Origin: Hyperoplus lanceolatus
Lineage: Eukaryota > Chordata > Actinopteri > Uranoscopiformes > Ammodytidae
Direction of reading: 5' to 3'
Assembly (NCBI GenBank): GCA_026929865.2
Contig: CM049417.1
Coordinates: 20,585,501-20,649,500 of the forward strand
DNA length: 64,000 bases
Below the pieces are notes generated by a model. The model was not told the origin of the DNA and did not search any database. It was given only the letters and a program-made list of their open reading frames with translations. Position 1 is the stretch's first letter. Each line of letters begins with the position of its first letter. Below, piece by piece: positions 26,001-39,728 of the stretch. The position numbers were made by a program, and so were the translations under genes.

Positions 26001-29000
26001 CACATTAAGGCCTACTCCTGGCTTAATCTAGGCCCTGTCTGTGAAACCGGCCCTTAATCTATTCATTACTCAGCCTGCACATCAAAATCCAGTTGATTGC
26101 ATATTGCACATTTTAAATATTTTTCATTTAAATTTTACTTTTTACTTTCTATTCTATTTTATATATACTGTTTTATATTGCACATATTTCTTTGCTCTAC
26201 TTAGTATTTAGAATGTATCTTATGTAAATATTGTTTATGTTTATCTTGTTTATCTCTATATTTTATTTTCATTGTATCGTTCCAACTGCACTGTGGGCCA
26301 GAGATAAACGCCATTTTGATTCTGATGTATGTCTTGCATATATCAGAACTGACAATAAAAGACTTTGACTTTGACTTCATACACATGTGAGATAATAGTT
26401 GTATTTGACATACTTAGTCCATTTGGCAGGTTGGTGTCAAATATACAAGAAAAAACTTATTTTTCTACTTTTGCGTGGCGATAGCTTCTCATGGTTGTGT
26501 TTGCTTGTCTCTTTTTCTGTTCTATTCAGTGTAACTACATCGTCCCATGCGTGATTGTGATTGTGATCTTCCTCTGCTTCCAACAAAAAGCCTATGTTTC
26601 ACCTCCCAACCTGCCGGCTTTGATCCTGCTGCTCGCTCTCTACGGGTGAGTCAATCCAAATGCCACACTACCAATGTTCACTGTAAAATCTCCCTCATTT
26701 CAGAAAATGAAAGTAGGTTCTAATTTCTAGCTCTTTTTCTGTTCAACGTCACATATACTGCAGCACTGTGTCTATACAGCATTAATATATTTATTAGCTA
26801 CTACTAGCATGACTTTATTTAACCAATTGTGTCCAGGCATAAGGGATAACATGTGTTCTTGGTTGGCAAAATCATCCATTTATAAGTCATTATTTGATCC
26901 AAATAGCATCTGGGCTGCTGCATCATTGCTATTCTGAGTACCCAAGTGAAATCCAGTGGATGTCAATATGTTAAAGGTGCACTATGTAACTTTGGGTGTG
27001 CCAGAGAAGTGAACATGTTCTAAGGTATATTCTCATAACAAACTTTCCTTACATGAAAATGTGATCCCTGGAACACTTTGAAGTTAGAAAGCCTTCCTGG
27101 AAAGTTACTGTTTCACTGTTGTTGTTTACAGCAGCAGGGCCCACAGTTTGGTTTACAATCTTTTTCAAATCGTACGTTTGTTCCCAGGTGCTTAAAATAA
27201 TTTAGTTTGGCCTTATGATGATATAATTATTCAATACTAAGAATGACATGTAGAGAATATACATTGTGTTAACTAATTGCAGGCTCTGCAAATGTAAACA
27301 AATCCCCCACTTCTGAAACTGCGTAGTGCACCTTTAATGAGTGGTTTCAGGGATGACATTTAATATGATCAATCCATAATCATAGGATGTCCAATATCAA
27401 AGATAAAGGCCAAAGCAAAAATATTTTAAGACTTTTCAATGCTGTAAGCTTACAGATAAAACCGTTATAAACATTTAAAATTCTGTTGTTTTTAAAATGT
27501 TTGAACTCTGACCTATGTGCCCCCCGATAATGTGGCGCACTGAACTTATTGATAAAACCTTATTTAAGGTATTGAACTGTTATTTTACTACTTAGAGTGA
27601 TCACTCTCTGAACAGTGCCTCACTCCCTCTGAACTTTAACTGCTACAGGCCAAGCGTGGGTGGCATTTATTATTCAGCAGTGGTTTATGGGTCACTTAGC
27701 GGCCATGCAAATGTCCCGTAGAGGCTGGGGATGCCATGAAACGGTTAATCTGCATTTATGATTTGGAAATGGCATAAATTCTGCTAACATGAAAGCGGGC
27801 GCTACTTTCTCATAGAACCCCGGTGTTGACTTTAAAGAGAGACACTGCATGTTGAATAGGGTTCATTTTTGAACTCATAGTTATCATCGTTGAACTTTGC
27901 CATTCGATGACTGAAACTATTATCTTTTGTAATGACATTTTGTTTTGCCTAAATGTTTTATTGAATATGCAAATTTTAAAAAAAAATCTCAGTTTGACAA
28001 AAATATAAATGTCCGAAGTTTGTGCGGGACATATTTTTTAAAACAGACTTATTTTATGTTCTTAATAAATAAAAAGAGAGGCTTAAAAATGTATTTTCAG
28101 CATGTTTTTTAATAGCAAAATGTAGCGTAAATCAGACAATGAACGCAATATCATCAAATCTTTCTGTTATGACCTTTTGATTTGTGCTAAATGAGATATG
28201 TAAAGTTTAGTGGATTTATACTTGAGAAGCTGAGATTTCTGGAGAATTGATTTTTTTTTAATGGCCTTTAAAGATGGTTGTATAGCAGAAATATACAGAC
28301 GCAAACAGACAAGGTTTAGTCAAATGCACACCTAAATTTACATATTGGACTTTTGAGTTATACTACTATGAAAGAAGACATGTTATTGAAGCAAATTAAA
28401 CAGAATCTCAACATTGTTTTGCCTGCCATGTCTAGCCTTAATGACTTATATTAGGGCCCACTTGAAGTTAATCCTTATGACTATTCAGTAACATTGCTTG
28501 ATCCTTGTCTGTCTTGTTTTGTGCAGGTGGTCCATAACCCCCATGATGTACCCAGCCTCCTTCCTCTTCAGCGTTCCCAGCACAGCCTATGTGGTGCTAA
28601 CCTGCATCAACCTCTTCATTGGTATTAACGGCAGCTTAGCAACCTTCGTCATGGAGCTCTTTAACGATGATGTAAGTAGTCCCCACGCGCAAATCACACA
28701 CACACGCATCCACTGATTATGGAGAGACTTGGATCTATATAGGCACAGTTTCTAACACAAGTTAAACAGCAGGCACAGACATTCAAAGCCCCCATTGCAT
28801 GCATGGAAAATACATTGAGAGGCTACTTAGCGCTGGATGGCTAATTGACATGAATCATAGATAAACGGCCTCTGTATTCTGAAAAGCACGTGGGTGGCAG
28901 AGGTTAAATTGTATGGGACTGTATATCAATTTACTTTTCATTGTGGATTTGAGTTTTACGATTTCTTGAACCGATTCAAAGGAAAAGCAGTGCATCCTAA

Positions 29001-32000
29001 AAAAAAATTAAATAACTATTATTAAAATAGTCAATAGCCAATACATTTGTGTCCATCATCAACCTTTCAATGTATCGACTAATATCCCGTGTGTGCTTTT
29101 AAGCCTGCATACTGTTAGTAGTGTACTGAAGTATACAGGATTTCATAAACTCATCATATGTTTCGTGTGAAAAAAATCCTAATTAGTAAAGTAACATGAT
29201 ATCAGATGAATGTAGTGGAGAAGGAAGGTTAATATAAGTCAATTCCCACTGACTTGTACTATACAGTAGAATGACAAGAACATATTCAAGTAAAGTCAGA
29301 GAGCCTCAAAATAGTACTTGAGTAATTATACTTACTTACATTACACTTCTGGTACCCATCTGTAAATTTTGATATATTTTCTTTCCCCTCTCAATGATTC
29401 TTCAAATGTCCAAGGCCCTCAATTTAATTTTAATGTTTAATTGTTTGGTGCAAATTTGGTCTTTAGAGAACTTCCCTCATCCGTCTTTCAGCGAGTGTTC
29501 ATTTTAACTGCAAGATGCTTTAGTCTGCGGGGAATCAGAATACAAAGACAGAAGATCTCCTTAGTATCACTGACTCACACAATCTAAAGCAACATGTTAA
29601 TGGACGCACACATGCTGCTGGTCATACATTAGACCTTGTTTTTACACTTGGATTGAACGTCAATGCAATTTGTTGTGAGGATATGTTGATTAGTGATCAC
29701 AAATGTATATTGTTTTAAATCTCTCTGCCATTGCTGACCCCCCCTGCCGGAACACTCTGTCATGCTTGCTTATTATTACTCAAAAAAACTGTCATGCAAT
29801 TCATCTACCGGTTTAGCTGAGATTTTAATAGTATGGCTATTTATGATGTCGAGCTCCAAATGAAGTATTTTAACAACGTCTGCTCTGCTGTGTTGGATGA
29901 AGTGGCTCCGTTAAAGGTAAAATCCAAGCCAATCTGCAATGCCTCAACTTTCAGGTAGAAGCTATGGAATGAATTACTTATGTCATATGTCGAACTGTTG
30001 ATAAAACATGCGCACAAGCTAATTATTTTATTTTCACATGCGCGGCTATCAACTGCCAGGCTAATGTAGGCCTACTGTATTCATCTAGTCTTGTCCTTTT
30101 GTTCTCAGAGCCAAAATACGTCTAATTTGGTCACTAGACGTTTGTATTGGCTTGATTAGCATGCATCACCCACACTCTTCCACGTCACACGTTTTAACGA
30201 GCCTGCCTCATTTGCATATGCCATTTCATTATCACCGGAATTCATCATCGATATATTTGTATTTTTCGGGCTGGCACGTCTGTCCTCAAAGAATGTCACT
30301 GTTGCCATTCTGTTGTCTCTGCATTGGCTTTATTTATTGATGCGGCTTTAGCGGAGCGTATCACTCATAAAGAGTGCCATTGGTGGTAATTGAATGGACA
30401 GCATGTGGCCCACTGGCAACGTAAAGGCTTCAAGGATTTATTGCGCTCTTTTCTTAGTCCACCGCTTTAGGGATAGAGTTTGTGTTTCTCTGAGACTAGA
30501 CAGTGACAAGGGCCCCATGATAATTCTGAAAATTTGACTTGGAAAAAAAACGGATGGTTTTAAAGATATGTTTTGGGGTGTTTTAACCTTTATTTGATGG
30601 TTAGGGAAAGAGAGAGGGATGACATGCACTAAAGGTCCATGGGTCGGATTTTAACCCGCGACCACTGCGACAAGGAGTGAGCCTATTCTCTGCTCTACTC
30701 TACCCACTTTGCCACCAACTGTCCTGGTTTAACTACCTTAGAAAGGAGTGCCCCAGTTAGGTAGAAAAAAGCTAAATCATACACTTGACATCTCGATCCA
30801 GGCTTCTCCTTTTTGCGACTTCTATCTTTTTAAAACATTGTCATTTCATTGTTAGACTCCTCAGCGTTGGGATTGGTTAAACAGTGTTGCAGGGTGGATG
30901 TTGATCCCTTTTCTAACATGGCACCATTTCTCCGGGAGAAAACAGTAAAAGAGAGATGAAGTAAAAAGCTGCAGCATTACACACTCGGTGCCAGTTTTTG
31001 TTCAGGAGACCGATGGGAGCCTTTTTTCCCCCCATAGGACACTTCCAGCTCCCCCATGGATTTACATCAATCCCAAGCCTGCTTTGTATGCCTCGCAAAA
31101 ATTGAGCGTCTTGAGTCAATACCTCCACCACGTGCTACTCGCAGATCACCACTGGCACGGATAGATTCTCCTCGGGTTAAACCTTAAAGGTGTGACAGTG
31201 TGGCCAGGTACCATGCACCTGCCTCATGTAGTGTATTTTGAGTGCATTGGTCATAGCAGAGGTAAAGGCATCTGCTGACCAACTTTAGTTTATCTTTCCA
31301 TCAATTTAAAGGTGCACCGTGCAGTTTCAGGGGAGGGGGATTTGTTTAAATTAGTTTAAATTTCCTAAACCAACTGCAGTTGGTTTAGGGAACACAATTT
31401 CTCTACATGTACTTCTTAGGATTTAATAATTGTGTCATAACAAATCAACACAATTATTTTGAGGCTATAAGTTATAAGAACTGTGGCCCCTGCTGCTGTC
31501 AACAACAACAGTTGAACAGTGACTTTTAAGGTAGCTTTCTAACTTCTGTGTGCCAGGGATCACATTTTTCTGTGAGGAAAGTGTGTTTATTTTATTTATG
31601 AGAATATACCTTGGAACATGGTCACTTCTCTGACACTACCAAAGTTACATAGTGCACCAATGTGCATAGTCTGACAACCCAAGTCGAAATGTAGCTAAAA
31701 AAGAGAAACTACTTCTTTGAATTAGCTGGCTTGTAGATACCCCTTTTCCACATTAAATGCAGTTGCACGGAAAAAAAACATGAATATCATCTCCAGAAAA
31801 TATCCAAGCACTCTGTCCCAGCCATATTTTTTTGTTTAGCTGCTCCCATTGTGATTCTGCAGGCATTATGAATGAAGCCGTGCTGTGGGAATAAGCACAA
31901 GGAAGCGATGTGGGTCAGATAAGCGCCTCACAGACTATACCAACCTTCAACAGCATTTGAAAATGATTTATGGGCAAATGGCACAAACATAAGGGGGGGG

Positions 32001-35000
32001 GGGCAATTGTCCAGCATTTCATCACCCCCCCCCCCCCCCTCCCCCCAACTTAGAACCTCTTTAGATCTCCTTGATGAACACTCAGTCTGGAGAGAAGATG
32101 TGTTATTTCGTGTATTGATCTCAAATTAGGGCCTCGCTTTCTGCGCATTACTCTGCCAGACGGATGGGCTGCATTCAGCCAAGGTCATAGCCGTCGCTTA
32201 TTTATTTGACTTTCTTTATCTCTGCATTGCACAAAGTGTTGAATGTAAAGAACATATGTGCTTTTGTGCCGAATCCCGAGATGTGTCCTTTAGAACATTT
32301 ACCTACGTTACATCCTAGGCTCTGTAAACGGGTATGTTAACAAAAGTTATGCAAACAAAGGGGCCCACCGTAGCAAGCAACGTACCCGTTTACAGAGCCT
32401 AGGATGTAATAGTTTTTCAGCACACACACTGTACGGACAGGTAGCGGATTGTGAGGAGATGTTCACTTATTTTGACAAAAAGTGATTTGGACAAAAAGCG
32501 TTCTCCAGAGTTGCTGACTACACCTCTAAGTGTAAAGTGTCCGTTGGAGTTGCTAATGTAAATGAATGTTCCTGAACGAACCTTACCTCCTACACCATGT
32601 AAAAAAGTTTCTCCTTAGCATAATCTTTAACTTAGTCTGAACACTATGAATACTGATGAATTGCTTGATGAATGGCATTCATTTTTCAAACGATTTCCCC
32701 CTTCACATTTAGAGCCGATGTTGCTCTCGGTTGGGAACTGTGTCTTCTCAAACGTTGTGCCCCTCTGTCTACCAACATGTGTAAATGTAGATACAAGCAG
32801 TGATAAATGATTATTGAATACGTTGCCAGGTTTGCTTTGACACTGTGATCAATGGGGCCCTTTTACCCGACATAAACTAGGTCACTGACCACCTACTTCA
32901 GCACAAAAGAAAAAAAATAATCATCAAACATAGGCCTATGCATGTGTCCACATTTGATCTTTAACAATGCTCTATGTTTTGCCACAACGGGAGAAGATCA
33001 GTATGAGTTAGATTGCTCTCTTCGTTTTGACCCAAATGCCCTTATATGACTGTTTCCAACAGCAATGTAAAAGAAAAGCAAGATCTTTCACATAAAGCAG
33101 TGATTGTTTTTAAAATTGTGTGCCCCATTTTAGACCATAGGAATAGTTTGATGTACATGAGAAAGGTATATTGTATCATTCCCACTCACTCACATGCCTG
33201 TCTGCTACGTATGGAACCAGCAGGTGGTTAGCCTCGCTTAGCATTAAGAAGGCTAACTAAAGGCTCTGTCCAAAGAAAACAGTATAAGTGTAACATCATT
33301 CAATAGTTCACTCATTAACAGCACCCTGTTCTTGTTCCATGTAGAAACCAAGGTGTAACAATGGCAATTAGCCATTTCACGGGGGGGGGGGGTGTCATGT
33401 GCTGGACTATTTCAGGGCTGGGACCAGTTACTGGGAAACCAATGGTGACTCAATGAAGTTACCAACACAAGAAAGAACATGTTAATGAGTGAGCCTTGAG
33501 TTTGTGTTGATTGGGGAAGCCAGTCTGGCTTTTCCCCCCTGTTTGCAGTCTTTACTCTAAGCTAGTCTCAAGCTAGGCTAAGCTAACTGGCTGCTAGGCT
33601 CTGACTACTCATTTCCCGCACAAACATGATACATGATATCTGCCAAAATGTCGAGCTCAAGGTAGACAGAGATTTAGGAAACTTGAGTAACAATAATATC
33701 TCTAAATCTGGCATTTGGATTGGTTTTGTTTGAAGGCTGACAGACTCATTAGGCTTCATGTGCTCATCCTCAAGTGCCAAATGAGAGCGTAGGGAAACTA
33801 ATAGATCCCAGAGCGGTTACACACATCCCGTTATAAAACCTCCAACAATAATGGCCATCATTGTGAAATCTTGCACATTGCTTTAACAAATGAATGGCCA
33901 CCCCTCCCTCTTACCCTTAGCTGGGACTTCCCCAAAAAAAGAAAAGGAAAAAAATTTGGAAATGATGAATTTATAGTAGGGCTGTCAAAATTATCGCGTT
34001 AACGCAGAGTGATTCATTTCTGGAATTAACGCGTTAAATTTTTTTATCGCAATTAACGCATGTGCAGAATGATCCGTCCTGTGCATCCCACCGGCTCTGT
34101 ACTACAGTCACTCTAAGTTGTGGCTGACCCAGGATCAGTAGCTGCGCGCAGCCAAACATCACAGCACGCTAGCCCATGACGTGTTTTAAACTGCTAACGG
34201 TCATGTCTGTGTCGGGGGCATAGATAGTTTATAAAATCAACTGCCGCGGGTGACAGTTGATGTTGGGAGCAACAGGAGGAGAAACATTGTCCGCTCTATT
34301 CAGAGCGTGCGAGGACACAAACGTCTGCAGTTTTCAGAGGTGTGTGTAAGTAGACAACATAACGTCGGCTTCCTGGTACAAATGAACAGTCCCCTAGGAC
34401 GTGTTCGCGCGTACAAACGTACGTACACACACACACACACACACACCGCGGACTGTAATCAAGTTGTATTCAAGAATGCACAACCTATAGATTCGCAAAA
34501 TAAATGCCATTATATAGCCTATATTTGCCCAAAGACATAGTAAAGAGACAGACCAATTGAATTATGGTGTGGTAGGTATATATTTTAGTTTGATTTAGAT
34601 TTATTTTCAGTATTAAAACCATCATTTGGATTTTTAATTAATAACAATACTAATTTTAAATGTACTTATCCACCTTCTGTCCTTTATCTTTCCGTTCATA
34701 CAACAATATACAGAGAACATTTGAATTTTTCAAGCATATTTCGAATGGTAAAATTAATCGTGATTAATCGTGATTAATCCACAGAATCCTGTGATTAATC
34801 TGATTAAAAATGTTAATCGTTTGACAGCCCTAATTTATAGTCTCCCTCAAAGTCTGCGAGAGCTTTGAAGACTATGCGGCAATGAGGGGATGCATAATGC
34901 ATAAGGTTTCTTTTTCTTTTGAACAGCATGCCGAGCCAAACGTATTAATATTTTGTCTTCCCTTCTCTCTGCCTTATTCTTCCCTCGCTCTCCCTGACTT

Positions 35001-36172
35001 TGCTGTACTCCCCCTCCTCATTTGAGCCAGTTTGCTTCTTTCCCTGTCCTTTGTGCATTCATATCATTCATTATTTCTCTTGTGCTTATTTACTGGACCG
35101 CCGTTTGTATTGTAGCGTCAGGGAGGGAGGGAGCGGGAAAGGGACGGTACAATAATGGGACTGTGTAGCCCAAAAAGAAAATCCCCTGTAATGTATGCCT
35201 TGTGAAACTGAAACAATATGCTCTGGGCTCTGTTTCCCTTTGAATATGTCTCTTTGTTCTTGTCCACATCATCAAAATGTGTATTTTTCTTTTGTTATAC
35301 CTATGAACATCTGCCTACCTGAGCGCCACCTCATCACTTTGTGTTTACACCCACTGTGCACGTGCTATACCTCACATATCACACAGCATGCTCCCACTCC
35401 CCAACGTTTGCAGAATTCCAACATCAATGTGAACTCAGGTGCTCCGTGCTCCCCCACTCAGCATGCCATTTCAGAGCCCCCCCCCCCCCCCCCGCGGCAC
35501 AACAGGGCAGCGTGGCATGTGAAAAGATACACGGGATGTTTGGTTAATTATCCCACTCTCGATGTCAGGGCGCCTGCAAGTCAACACGTTGGGCTTGTTG
35601 TGCTGGATCATTCTAGAATCAGGGCGTTAAAGGGATAGTTCAGTATTATTGAAGTAAGGGTGGTATGAGGTACTTATGCATAGTTAGTCTGTTTCCTTAT
35701 GGAGATGTTGATCAGTGCAGTCACTATAAGGAGTTGAGGGGAGACGACGCTGTAGCGGAAGACAGCGCTGTACTGTGGCATATGGGACCAGCCGGTTTGT
35801 CGGCATATAAGTGCTTATCGAAAAAATAAATGTCTGTTCAATCGTACGCTAAATGTAGTATTTGTCACTGCTGATTTGCTGACTGATACGCTGCACTGCA
35901 CCGGAGAGAGTTAGCATAATAGTACATGTACGAGCTACGCTTCAAAATACTGCAGAAATAAACATCTGTCCAGATCCAGATCTCGAGTGGCACTGGGCAG
36001 ATCCGATAGTTTTAATCTTCAACAGACACCTTACGTTTGTCAATTGAGCGATTCCAGACCTTCTGTACAAATTAAATGAAGTACGATGGTCTGGTAGGAC
36101 CAGGCTACTTTGAGTTGCCTCTGTGTAGGAAATGTGCTATATAAATAAACTTGCCTCGCCACCCAATTTTTA

Positions 36173-36212
<40 letters not shown>

Positions 36213-37702
36213 ATGTGTGCATTTTTCCTCAACAGAAAGTCTCCCGCATCAATGACATAGTGAAGCAGGTGCTGCTGATATTCCCACACTTCTGTCTGGG
36301 CAGAGGGCTCATTGACATGGCCAAGAACCAGGCCATGGCCACACTCTTCAGCAGCTTTGGTAAGACCCCACCGCCATACTACTGTATAATCCCAGAGAAA
36401 AGAAGAAATCAAAATGGTTGTGTGTACATGTGGTGTGTCTGGCCGTCGTTGTCCATATTAAGGTGGAATATTCATGTAGTTGTCTCTTTTGTAACTGTTT
36501 TTAATTTTTTTTATGTCATTCCATATGTCATCTGTCCAAGGATTGTTTGGGATGGGTGGAATGTTGTGTATTTTTGTTAAAAAAATAAAAGTTTAAAATT
36601 TGTTTATGGAAAAATAAATAACAGATTTAATAGTTAATTTTGTGTAATATTCAGCTGTTTCCCTCAAACAAAAGAGAGCATCTGCCAAGTGGGCGGGTTA
36701 ATACAATGTTTCCCACAACATTGCACACAACATTGCACACGGTGAACCTTTTCAAGTCAAGTGAGTCTATTTCTAGTCCAAGGTGGCGAACAAAATTTCA
36801 GTTAATATTTCTGTCTTAATCACCAGAACTCATGGAGTGATTTTCTTTCCTAAGCTTACTGCAAATTACCATCCGGGAAATAAGCATATTTGTCTATGTT
36901 TTTTTTTTATTTGGCAGGGTAAATAATGTCAGATGTTGTTGGTCCGGTTTGCTTGTCGCTTCAGGCTGCCAAATTTGATTTTTTTTGGGTGCTTTCATAA
37001 CGTGTTTTCTTTCATACTAGTATGAATAAAATGTAGGTGTTTATTTGACCAAACCTAGCCTGGTCTGTTAGCTTTTGTATGTTTATCCTATATCTTTAAC
37101 GGCAATTATGTCAACATTATTTTTTTTTCAATGTTCTGAACCAAAAGTATCAACTTCTATAGGACTTGCATCAACTTAACTTTCCATAATCATTCTATCT
37201 ACTATTCTGAAGGTCATTACATTATAAAATTCACAAGTTAAAAATGTTACGCTAAAATGTCCACTTAACTAATACATTCAAAATGCCAGCTCTTCACCAG
37301 TACCAGCCAGGACAAATGTTTGACCAGTCATACAGCCCCCCACACCACTTATCCAGAGCTCTCCACCATACTTTAAAACAGGAGAAAATGTGAATATGGT
37401 TGTGGAGGTGGAGTAAGGGGAGTTTGAGTGTGGGGGCCATCAAAAGGCAAGGAGGCAGATGAAAGAACAAAGAGGAGTCTTAACTGCGGAGAGATTGGGA
37501 AGGAAATAGTGCTTTGAGGGAATCATTTGCGGAGTGCAGGGGGAGAAAAGCAATCACAAGCTAAAAGGGCCAAGCGTGGAGAGGGGGCTATTTACCGGGA
37601 GAATGAGACTGAAAGCGCTATCGTTTTTCTTGTCTCCTTTACTCGGGCCCCCCTCAGGCTCAAGAGGTTGTAGAAGCTGAGAGAGCAGAATTGACAATGA
37701 TT

Positions 37703-37785
<83 letters not shown>

Positions 37786-39687
37786 TGTGTGTGGTGTTTG
37801 GGGAGGGGAGGGGGGGGTTGGGGGGCTGTCACCATTTTCACTTGTGTTTTCATTAGCCAAAAGAGGCTTCAACATAAAAAACATCCGTGATTTCCTCTCG
37901 ACATAGGTGAGCAATTTTTTTGTAGCTTTTATTTTGAAGGCTAGGTGGCATTTGGCTTTCACCAAGGGAATGTGTCTGTCTCCAGAACCACACTTCAATA
38001 AAACCTCACAAATACACTCCACTAAACTTTTTAAAAAGATAGATGTGGCTGCCCATGAAAGGAAAAACACACGTCTGCTAATTCCTTTTTTGGTTTTGAC
38101 GTTTGTAATTTACTTCCTTTTTTGCCTGTCTTGACAGTGTATGTTTACCATTTCTTTTATTAAGGGGAAGACCGCTTCAAGGACCCACTCAGCTGGGATA
38201 TGGTGGGAAAGAACCTTTGCGCCATGGCCATCCAGGGGGTTGTCATGTTTACCGTCACAATCCTTATCCAGTACAAGTTCTTCTGCAAGTCCAGGTAAAA
38301 GCAGCTCAGAGTGTTCTTACACAAAAACTTTTTATAAACCCATAATTATTCAGTCCATCCAAAAGTGACTTAACACTATCTAGTCAGGCTGGTGTTGTTG
38401 TTCCTTTCTATGTTTTCGATAGTTGTGTGTATTTCTATCAGAATTTGTTTCATCAATCCCTCCTATTGTCTCTCATTTCAATTAATAAATTGCTTATGAA
38501 GTAAATTATTCATTTACTTCATAAGCAAATGAACCCTCTGCCGCACTGTGTTTTACAACACTAACCAATTTTCTTTCTTCTTATTTTTTTTTCATTGCCT
38601 GTCGTTTACTTACTCCAAACCCAGAGTTGCTATAGAAACCAATGCCTCTCTCCTACTTATGGAAATTGCAGATAGTGTTTAGAGCGAGTTCGAACTTTGC
38701 GTGGGAATAATTTGCAACACAGTTGGCTGTGTTCATTTTAATGAAGGGGGTTGTTTTTGTACACTGCGCTTGACTTGTTGTACTCTACCAGGCTGATTTC
38801 AGCGAAGCCATTATCTGCTGAGGAAGAGGATGTGGATGTGGCCCGGGAACGCGAGCGGGTGTACGAGGGCAAGGCCGAGAGCGACCTTCTAAGGATCTGT
38901 GACCTCACTAAGGTACAACTGTGCAGTGTGTGTGTGTGTGTGTGTGCGTGTGTGTGTGTTTAAAGGTGCACTGTGTAACTTTGGGTGTGTCAGAGAACAT
39001 TTGCTAAGGTACACTCTCATAAACTGAATAAACAAACTTTCCTCACAGGAAAATGTGATCCATGGAACACTGTTTGAAGTTAGAAAGCTTCCTGGAAAGT
39101 TACCGTTTCACTGTTGTTCTTTACAGCAGCAGGGCCCACAGTTTGGTTTAATACAATCATATTATAGTCTTACGTTTGGTTCCAGGTTCCTCAAAATAAT
39201 TTAGTTTTGATTTCTGATCCTATACTTAGAATTACACGTAGATAACATATATTTTGTAAACTAACTGCAGGCCCTGTTTATGTAAACAAATTCCCCTCCT
39301 CTGAAACTACATACTGCACCTTTAAGCTCTTGCTAACGTTGTGCTCCGATTGTGGTGCAGAGTGCATTATGATCCCTTAATGTTCTGTTTATTTTGGTTT
39401 GAAGTTATTTAATTTCTTTATTTCTTTTTCACCCCTCCTATTTTGTTAAAAATCTATAAGTTGAGGCAAAAATACTGACTTAGAAATATTCTACCTTCAG
39501 GCCATCAGGATGTTGAACTCTGAGCCTCTGACTTCTCTGTATCTCTGGCTTTGCCTTATCCTCTGTGAACCCTTCTGCTCTGCCCTGCACATTTGCATTT
39601 TGGTACTTTAACATGTACAAAAGGTTGTGTGCATTTATATTTACTCGGACACTGGACATCCCACCTACACACTAGGGTCAACATGCA

Positions 39688-39728
<41 letters not shown>

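Larger units (their letters stand above)
24696..26056. mobile_element. PIF/Harbinger deletion derivative
   Basis: The element (24699-26053, 1355 bases) starts GGGCCGGTTTTACAAA and ends TCTGTGAAACCGGCCC, flanked on both sides by TTA, the 3-base target typical of PIF/Harbinger. It keeps the start of a HARBI1-like transposase on the plus strand and, on the minus strand, the tail of a Myb/SANT-like partner. The middle of both genes is lost, so it depends on another copy for movement. Confidence 0.8.
23993..26529 (+). other. Intron 5 of window
   Basis: A 2537-base intron, over half of it one PIF/Harbinger derivative (24699-26053) followed by a retroposon 3' tail (26075-26385). The first 700 bases show nothing recognisable. 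Confidence 0.8.
28672..36235 (+). other. Intron 7 of window
   Basis: A 7564-base intron with a LINE endonuclease fragment (29530-29960), a minus-strand SINE (30575-30725), a family A MITE in reverse (31310-31658), facing G and C runs (31993-32046), a family B MITE (32311-32529), a G run (33381-33392), a hAT element (33977-34832), a C run (35477-35493), a partial MITE (35631 on) and a GT repeat next to the acceptor. Between them I see no gene. Confidence 0.75.
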
